Shown here piece after piece: positions 58,265-64,000 of a DNA stretch of 64,000 nt. The stretch covers positions 682,001 to 746,000 of the forward strand of contig MOWL01000024.1 in the NCBI GenBank assembly GCA_002110485.1. Reading direction: 5' to 3'. The first letter of the stretch is position 1. Each line of letters begins with the position of its first letter. The translations under genes were made by a program, and so were the position numbers. The DNA comes from Emergomyces orientalis (lineage: Eukaryota > Ascomycota > Eurotiomycetes > Onygenales > Ajellomycetaceae). The notes under the pieces were generated by a model. It saw only the letters and a program-made list of their open reading frames with translations. It searched no databases and had not been told where the DNA came from.

Positions 58265-58596
58265 TATGAGAGATTTTTAAATGGTAGAATGTTCGCGTAC
58301 GAATGAAAAAGTGAAGTTAAAAATTGAATTTTTTGGGCTCCCCTCCTCCCCATATCTACAGGTTTTCCACGGCTTTTTATAACCATGAATCTCTCGCTAG
58401 CTATATTACAAAATATGCCCATATAGGGGCATGTTACATACAATAATCAATAGTCTGTCATATACCAAATGAAATATCCAAATTAGGTGGAAACTAGGAG
58501 AAAAATAACGATAGTAGATGGAGTGGCGTATTTGGTGGAGATTTGAATGGTTCGATGCATCCGTTTGGCGCTTGATTAATAATCAGGTGTTTGACA
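58265..58596 (-). repeat. 5' LTR of the copia element
   Basis: 332 bp, near-identical partner of 53136-53468. It lies upstream of gag-pol on the element strand, with a 213-nt leader to the ATG at 58051. Confidence 0.93.
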
Positions 58597-58601
58597 ATAA
58601 C

Positions 58602-58977
58602 ATTAGTATTGTACATGTAACTTGACTCTTTAAACCTGAATTTCAGCATCTAGGTGTATACTAAAAACTTGCTTCATGACAGAACTGTGAGCATGTTAAT
58701 ATACTTACTAGAAGCCTGCAAGATTCAAATATGTTTATTTATATTAAATATTTTGTTTCGAAGTAAAAATATGTAAGCTGTGATAGCAAGAATAGAAAAT
58801 ATATTAATCATTTCTTTCATATTTCATTTTGAAATTCCGACAAAAGAAAATAATTTGAAGTAAAGACAGTAAGGGATAGGCAATATCATAAAAAAAAAAA
58901 AAAAGAAAAAAAAAGAAACAGACACAAAAGGCTCAAATACTAATGAGATTTCTGAAGTTTGTTCCCTTTTTTTCTTG
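58602..58977. other. AT-rich intergenic region
   Basis: Very AT-rich, with A runs near 58890-58916. No gene seen. Confidence 0.5.
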
Positions 58978-59390
58978 TCAAATCCTTATCCGCTTCGTCC
59001 ACTCGAACATATGATGCTGTGTGAGAGGGTTTCTGCCTGCAGACCCTAATTGGGGAAGCAAATGCTTCTCAAGCGCTCTTCCGTTGTAGTCACGGGTCTT
59101 TTTGTTCTCGTGGCGTTTCATGCGGCTGGTACGAGCCGCTTGCACAATCTCCTGACGCTCAATAGGGTCGAGCCTGTCTATTATTTCCTGAGTTTCGATG
59201 GCCGTCAGGACAAGACCTCGAAGAGAGTTACCCTGCGTTTCCATCAGTCGGTACATTGCCAACTCTCAAACCGATCGTAATGGTCTCTTGGGATACTGGG
59301 CGGCCCTCCGTAGTACTCGAGAAGAGATGCATAGCAACTTCTGAGTTCAGCGAGGCGATCATCGGCCTCCTAATCACCTGAATTGGCCAT
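58978..59390 (-). pseudogene. Broken unidentified gene
   Basis: On the minus strand, from an ATG at 59390, a frame reads MANSGD, a TAG, then EADDRLAELRSCYASLLEYY and continues to DHYDRFES. It then needs a shift of frame to join MYRLMETQGNSLRGLVLTAI and ETQEIIDRLDPIERQEIV, which end at 58978. The protein pieces look coding (helical, charged, good codon use) but no intron explains the stop or the shift. The TAG could come from TGG. I do not recognise the family. Confidence 0.45.
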
Positions 59391-60502
59391 ACTGATAAGT
59401 GGTATGAGGAGTAGCTTGGTGATTGAACTGTTCGCAGTCAGTGTATAATCTCTAGGATGGGGGTTTGTCTCTCATACCTGAGGTGAGAACGATGGTAAAG
59501 CAATTTAAAACGAGTATTTTGCCAACTAAGTTTTATTATGTTGGCCGTGGGCACATCGTAAGATGATTTACATATACCCATCCGTCCAGCCTAACGTCAA
59601 GCACCACTCGCCATCCCTGCCGGGATGAGACTTGCACCCTTCTGATGAAAGCTGGAGAGTTTTGCCACTCAATAAAGATGTATAGATTTGGTTCCAGATT
59701 GAAACACATCAGGAGGCACATCCAAAACCGTACATTCTGGCCTCTTGGTTGACGGACGCGGAGGTCAGGCTGGGTTGGCAGCTGTGCCCAACAGCAGGCA
59801 GGTATCATAGATACTGCACCTGTTTGAAAATTCAGGAGCCGGATTTCCCAAGCAGCTTGCATCAAGCTTAGCGCAAAATAATAAAAAAAAAGGAAAAAAG
59901 AAAGAAAGAAAGAAACCATCAAACTTTAGAAATAATCATGCTCTTGTGAGTTTCAAGCAAGGCAAGATTCGTTGCCGAGTATGCAATGAACTCTAACTCA
60001 TCGTGGATTAGGTAAAATACACCAAGTAAGACATGATAAGAAGAATATTTGATGACTAGTATGGTAGTGAGTTGGGTCCCCTGATATTTACTCATTTGCG
60101 AGTAAATGAAGTCTTCTTACCAAAAAGAAGAAGCTGTGGGTGGTGAGCTTCCATTGATAACTAGGGGGTCAGAATAAACTTTAGTTTTGTTTGTGCCACC
60201 CGTTCACCCATCCATGGATTCGACTAAAATGCCCCAGATAAGGTTGGTCCCGTCCGTCATGCCAACTTGGGCAATCCGATAAGGTTAGATTCTGTCGGAC
60301 CGAGAAAATCGGCCACCCGTATCTCTCCTCCTTCTATATACTAAACCAGATATAGCATTTTTAAATATGTTCCCGGAGGTCTGTTTGCAAAGAATGTGAA
60401 ACTTTTTAGATTACAAAACCCACACAAAGATTAATCTGTACAGGAGTTCAAGTTCTAAGATGTTTTTGGTATTGAATAACTTATCAAAGAACGTTTCATA
60501 CA
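59391..60502. other. Intergenic with one coding-like frame
   Basis: The minus-strand frame 59536-59919 (ends in RLDGWVYVNHL) has plausible composition but no recognised similarity and begins with a low-complexity Phe-rich stretch. It may be another gene remnant. Confidence 0.3.
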
Positions 60503-60768
60503 CTACGCACAATCCATGCCAGTGGCCACATATAACCAAATCAAAAGAAAGCATTTACTATTAAGTACAGATTTGACAAGTTTCTTCCATGCAAGCTCTA
60601 CATAGTTAATAGTTTGATCCGAAGGAATCTGGGAAAAATGTTGCTGTTTCAACATCATTTCGTTGGTCAATGCAAGCTTGGAAAGTTTCGAAGATTCATG
60701 GATTTGATGCTGTACTGCAAACGATGCAATAGAGGCCAAACGCTTTGCCTCAGGCTCCTACAATCAAT
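60503..60768 (-). pseudogene. Isolated exon-like fragment, unidentified
   Basis: Reads on the minus strand from a possible TAG acceptor: EPEAKRLASIASFAVQHQ, then NEMMLKQQHFSQIPSDQTIN and ELAWKKLVKSVLNSK. Amphipathic, coding-like, with no ATG in a good place and no partner exon found. It lies head to head with the APH-like pseudogene. Confidence 0.35.
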
Positions 60769-60774
60769 GTTTCA

Positions 60775-61968
60775 GAGTGAAATTTGACTATGGACCGGAT
60801 GTTGTCGTTCGCTTTCCCATACTAGGGAGGTCTTTTCTTCGCAAAGAAAAGATCCACAGCTTCGCTGTGATCATGACCTACATTGCTGCTGAACAGCCGT
60901 TGATCCTGCTTCCGAAATTCTTGGGAGAGGTAGAGATGATCTAGGACCTTACATGGTTCTGGAGTTCATAGAGGGCGAGCTGATGGTTGATTATATGATG
61001 ATAGAAACAACTGACTACAAGATACCGACGACTTTGAAAATGAATTTTGATATGTCCATACTCAGAAAGGGGCATCGTGAAATGGCTCGGATGACCCTCG
61101 CCTTCTATAATTGTAAATTCTCCCACATAGGCTCCGTGTGGAAAAGTGAGCATGGAACGACCTGGTTGGTCGCCACGAGGGCACTGACATTCAATATGAA
61201 TGAGCTCATCGGGCTTGCGAAATACCCTCCTCAAGACTTCCATAAACGCCGGTTCTCCACCTCGTCTCAATATTGCGTTGCACTGGCCGACTATCATCTA
61301 CAGCACCTCAAACTGCAGCGTAAAGATGCAATCATCGACGAAGCCGACTGCAGAACAAAATATGTTGCACGATATTTGTTTCTGAAAATTGCCCATGAAT
61401 TCTGTTCACCATATGACAACGGTCCCTTCCCTCTGTTTTGTGACTATTTCCGCCCCTCAAATGTGAATGTTGACAGGGATCTCAATATTAAAAGTCTTAT
61501 TGACTAGGAATTCTGTTAAGTGGTGCCCGTTGAATTTTCATACTGTTCTCCTTGGTGGCTGTTGCCGGCACGTCCAGACGACTGGTTAGACGGCCTCGAT
61601 GATTTCTTAGCTAACTTCCTTCGTCGACACGAAATCTTCCTGGAAGTTTGAACAAGAGCAGATGGATAGCCAAGAGCTGCCACCCAACTCCGAAAAACGT
61701 TGATAGGAACATATGAGGGAGTCCATCGAGACTGGGCCCTTCTGGTTCTGTCTTGCAACTCGATCGAGTCTCGGCTTTGATGATATGTATCGGCGCTTTA
61801 TTGACGAACGGCACTTTGGAAAATTTAACACTTGGGGAGCGTTTAGGGTTATTGACCGCCGAAGAAGAGCGGAATAATCTGGAACCGTTCGTCCAACTAA
61901 AGCTGGAGCAGGAGAAGGAGCAGAAGCTTGAGGAGCACCAGGCGGTAGATCAGATTATTGACGCATGA
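60775..61968 (+). pseudogene. APH-like (fungal phosphotransferase family) pseudogene
   Basis: Pieces of one protein lie in order on the plus strand in shifting frames. At 60780-60952: DYGPDVVVRFPILGRSFL and FAVIMTYIAAEQPLILLPKF. At 60953-61504: MVLEFIEGELMVDY through DNGPFPLFCDYFRPSNVNVD, ending LID. At 61505 the expected ID-W-EF motif reads ID-TAG-EF, and a TAA follows shortly. The same frame then continues VEFSYCSPWWLLPARPDDW to about 61650. The C-terminal end (DDMYRRFIDERHFGKF; then AEEERNNLEPFVQLKLEQ to DQIIDA) is in other frames up to 61968. The order matches the large fungal APH-like kinase family; the usual catalytic-loop Asp also appears changed (FCDYF). At least two nonsense codons and two frameshifts mark it as dead. 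This family is expanded in several Onygenales. Confidence 0.82.
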
Positions 61969-62110
61969 ACAACGTTCACAAGGAGGGAGGCTTCACTGGC
62001 TAGAGCATCATGAGTAGGGGTCTCTTGATTAACTAGCTAGACTGTCAGGCTGGACTGAGATGCGATTCCCTTGGTAATATAATAATACAAGTATAGATTT
62101 GATCTAAGCC
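61969..62110. other. Short 3' spacer
   Basis: Between the pseudogene end and the hydrolase stop codon; nothing seen. Confidence 0.5.
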
Positions 62111-63215
62111 TCACGGGCTCTGGACCAAAGCTTTCAATATCTCTTCCTTCAAGTTTTGTGAAACACCTGCATGTGTCTCGTCTTCCACCCTGAGATGCGC
62201 TCTATCACCCAACCGCACAGCTATTTGTTCTCCATGATTGAGTGGAACAAATCTATCGTGTTTCCCGTACCACAGCTGTACAGGTAAGTCAGGACGAATA
62301 TCCTCTATTCGAAAACCAAAGTCAGAGGAAACCAGCCTGCCATCCTGTGTTACCCAATCAAACCCCTGCGCGTAGCTTTCCCGAGCCGTTCGTAAATATA
62401 ATCGGAGAAAGTCAACATCTTTAAAAACTTTAAGGTCCTTTTCATGAGCTGTTGTCTCAGATTGTGCGACAAGTTGCTGCGTCAACTGAAGTCGCTTTTC
62501 GTCACTCAGATCCAACCTTGCTGCCGGTTCGCGTTGAAAAAACCACTGGATGAAAATCGGGAACGCATAGCGCCATCCAAAGGTAAATGCAATCCGGTGG
62601 ATGAAATCTGCACCTTTCATACCAATGTCAGGCGGTCCTAGACCGCAGACGATCGAAACACGCTTGAGCTTTTCGCGGGGTAATGCCATTGCACAAGCAA
62701 GTGCATATGGCCCGCCTCCTGATATCCCCTGTTAATTACACGCCATTAGCAAAAAAGAGTCTCGGATATTATTAGGCGCAACAGGTCTCCCATACCAGTA
62801 CACAATAGTCATCCAGTTCGAGATGCTTTGCAAGGCACTCTAAGTCCTTTGGATGATCAAGAAGTGTTCGACCGGGGTGGGGTGAGCTCCAACCTATACC
62901 CGGCCTGTCCGTTGCAATAATACGGGCGCCATATTTCTGGCCCAGCTCGTCGAAAGAAGCAGCTTCTATGCGAGAGCCTGGAAGACCATGCTGGTAAAGG
63001 ACAGGGCGTCCCGTCAACGAACCATACTGTGCGTAACCCAGTTTTCGTCCGTCTGGTAGAGTAAAAGTATCCGAACTGTCGTTATCCAAGCGGAACCTTG
63101 ACTTGGGAGGTTCGTCACTAGGGGCCACTGGGCTATTAATTGGCTCATCATCAATTGATGTAGAGCTCACAAATGGTCGAAGAAAGTAAGCTCTCAAGCC
63201 GGATATTGGAGACAT
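62111..63215 (-). CDS. Alpha/beta-fold hydrolase
   Basis: Two exons on the minus strand, 63215-62796 and 62728-62111, give 345 residues; the 67-nt intron has a GTATGG donor and a TAACAG acceptor. After a variable N-terminus, the core begins with TLPDGRKLGYAQYGSLTGRP, then YQHGLPGSR (the HG oxyanion-hole motif) and DRPGIGWSSPHPGRTL. The nucleophile elbow G-I-S-G-G (Ser about 143) begins the second exon. The likely catalytic Asp is in YGKHDRFVPL and the His in DETHAGV near the C-terminus, in the expected order and spacing. No signal peptide is seen, so it is probably cytosolic. The substrate cannot be told; it resembles the proline-iminopeptidase/epoxide-hydrolase-like branch. It is the only intact gene in this island. 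Confidence 0.9.
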
Positions 63216-63633
63216 GGTAAATGAAAGTAGTTGCTGCTGGGCATATTACATTTTCGTATTTCTCAGAAACACTGGGTATGGCGGACTTTTATTAGTGACA
63301 ATTGTCTCAAGCAGCATTTTTCACTTTGTGATCTCTTAACCTGTTACTACTTCAGCACATGATTCAACAGAATAATGAATATTAATAATCATTTCACAGG
63401 TTATTAAAGTCATCAATTTTGAAGCAATTTAACAAAAAAAAAAAAAAAAAGAAATTTCAAACCTCAACAAAAACTTTTTATTCTTTTTAAAGCTATATTG
63501 CAATCCTAACCAGGCCATAAAGGGCTGCCATTTACACCTACACGCTCGTACACCCTCAATCACCATGGTTGAGGCAGCTGGCGTGGGTGTGGTTGAGAGG
63601 GGGGTGGGCGCGCGCACAGTGTGATGCACGCCA
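63216..63633. other. Upstream region of the hydrolase gene
   Basis: AT-rich, with a run of A at about 63432-63450. A G-rich patch at 63598-63616 precedes the unusual tract. No gene supported. Confidence 0.45.
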
Positions 63634-64000
63634 GGAGTGGAACAGAGAAATAAAGAAGCTGCAGAAGAAATAGCTGCAACATTTAACAAAATCACAGAAG
63701 CTCTTAGAGAGAGAGAGAGACAAGAAGATAAATAAAAAGAGATTACAGTATATTCAGTAGACTCTGAGAGTCATGAAAGAGTTCAAGAACAATTTACTGA
63801 ATAGAATACTAGAGAGACTGAAGAGCACTACTAGCATATTTTAACAGAATGAAAAACATAACATGCTGAACAGTAGACTCTCATGAATACATGTGATGAT
63901 CAGTGAAGAGTCTTCAGACAAGATTGTGACAGAGTGTGTGCTTAGAGAGATTGTAGTATCTCATCATAACTGTGATATACTGTCAGTGAAGAAACACACT
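63634..64000 (+). pseudogene. Hypermutated coding-like repeat remnant at the window edge
   Basis: From 63661 to 64000 I find no GG, CC or CG dinucleotide, while the bases just before 63640 have many. A plus-strand frame from about 63634 reads VEQRNKEAAEEIAATFNKI, then TEALRERERQEDK before a TAA. Further on, SESHERVQEQFTE is followed by residues interrupted by nine stops (TAG, TGA, TAA), each of which could derive from a TGG codon. This fits a decayed mobile element or repeat in which G to A (and C to T) changes removed GG and CG. The feature runs off the window. Confidence 0.5.

Larger units (their letters stand above)
53131..58601 (-). mobile_element. Ty1/copia LTR retrotransposon, full-length, minus orientation
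   Basis: The element is bounded by direct repeats of 333 bp (53136-53468, 3' LTR) and 332 bp (58265-58596, 5' LTR) that differ, as far as I can see, only by one T in a T run near 53200. On the element strand each LTR starts TGTCAAACACC. Both ends are flanked by the 5-base ATAAC (53131-53135 and 58597-58601), a plausible target-site duplication. The internal region carries a tRNA-like primer-binding region next to the 5' LTR, one long gag-pol frame, and a purine-rich GGTGAGGGGGTA next to the 3' LTR. Domain order protease-integrase-RT-RNase H defines the copia superfamily. Near-identical LTRs mean a recent insertion. Confidence 0.95.

Overview
The window reads as genomic DNA of a filamentous ascomycete, most likely a eurotiomycete and plausibly an Onygenales member. 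Genes are split by short introns (about 60-120 bp) with GTRNGT donors, CTAAC/CTAAT-like branch sites and AG acceptors. Gene content is typical of such fungi: two Zn2Cys6 factors, a full-size PDR transporter, an Sfl1-type heat-shock factor, and decayed genes of the fungal APH-like kinase family. The order assignment is inference. No CRISPR array, prokaryotic operon or tRNA gene was found.

Layout. 1-13 kb: a DUF3245-type small basic protein (+), a 3.6 kb non-coding stretch with a dispersed GGTCAG/TGAGC repeat, an Sfl1-like factor (-) with a 2.3 kb non-coding upstream region, and an F-box protein with a polyglutamine tract (+). 13-21.7 kb: an 11-exon PDR-type ABC transporter (+), tail to tail with an 11-exon Zn2Cys6 regulator (-). 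24-30 kb: xanthine/hypoxanthine phosphoribosyltransferase (+), the tiny three-exon DPM3 gene (-), and a second Zn2Cys6 protein (+). 30-33 kb: non-coding, with an ankyrin-repeat gene remnant. 33-52.5 kb, dense housekeeping block: an SmgGDS/Bem4-like armadillo protein, an oxidoreductase-like mitochondrial protein, a Ser/Pro-rich coiled-coil protein (possibly kinetochore), ribosomal protein eL13, another coiled-coil protein, a 1,066-residue LRR protein, and a GCIP-family protein. Four upstream regions here carry TCACGTG boxes. 52.5-64 kb, gene-poor AT-rich island: a full-length Ty1/copia retrotransposon with near-identical LTRs, several broken genes (including an APH-like kinase pseudogene), one intact alpha/beta hydrolase, and a terminal 340 bp tract with no CC, GG or CG dinucleotides.

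Most noteworthy: the retrotransposon's primer-binding region reads as the 5' half of a tRNA-Met ending in the anticodon loop, which points to copia/Ty5-type half-tRNA priming; the same element has lost most of RNase H by an internal deletion. The window end looks hypermutated in GG/CC/CG context, and nearby pseudogenes carry apparent TGG to TAG changes, which suggests a mutational genome defence acting on this island. All exon models were built by eye from reading frames, splice signals and protein-family expectation; none was checked by alignment or RNA data.
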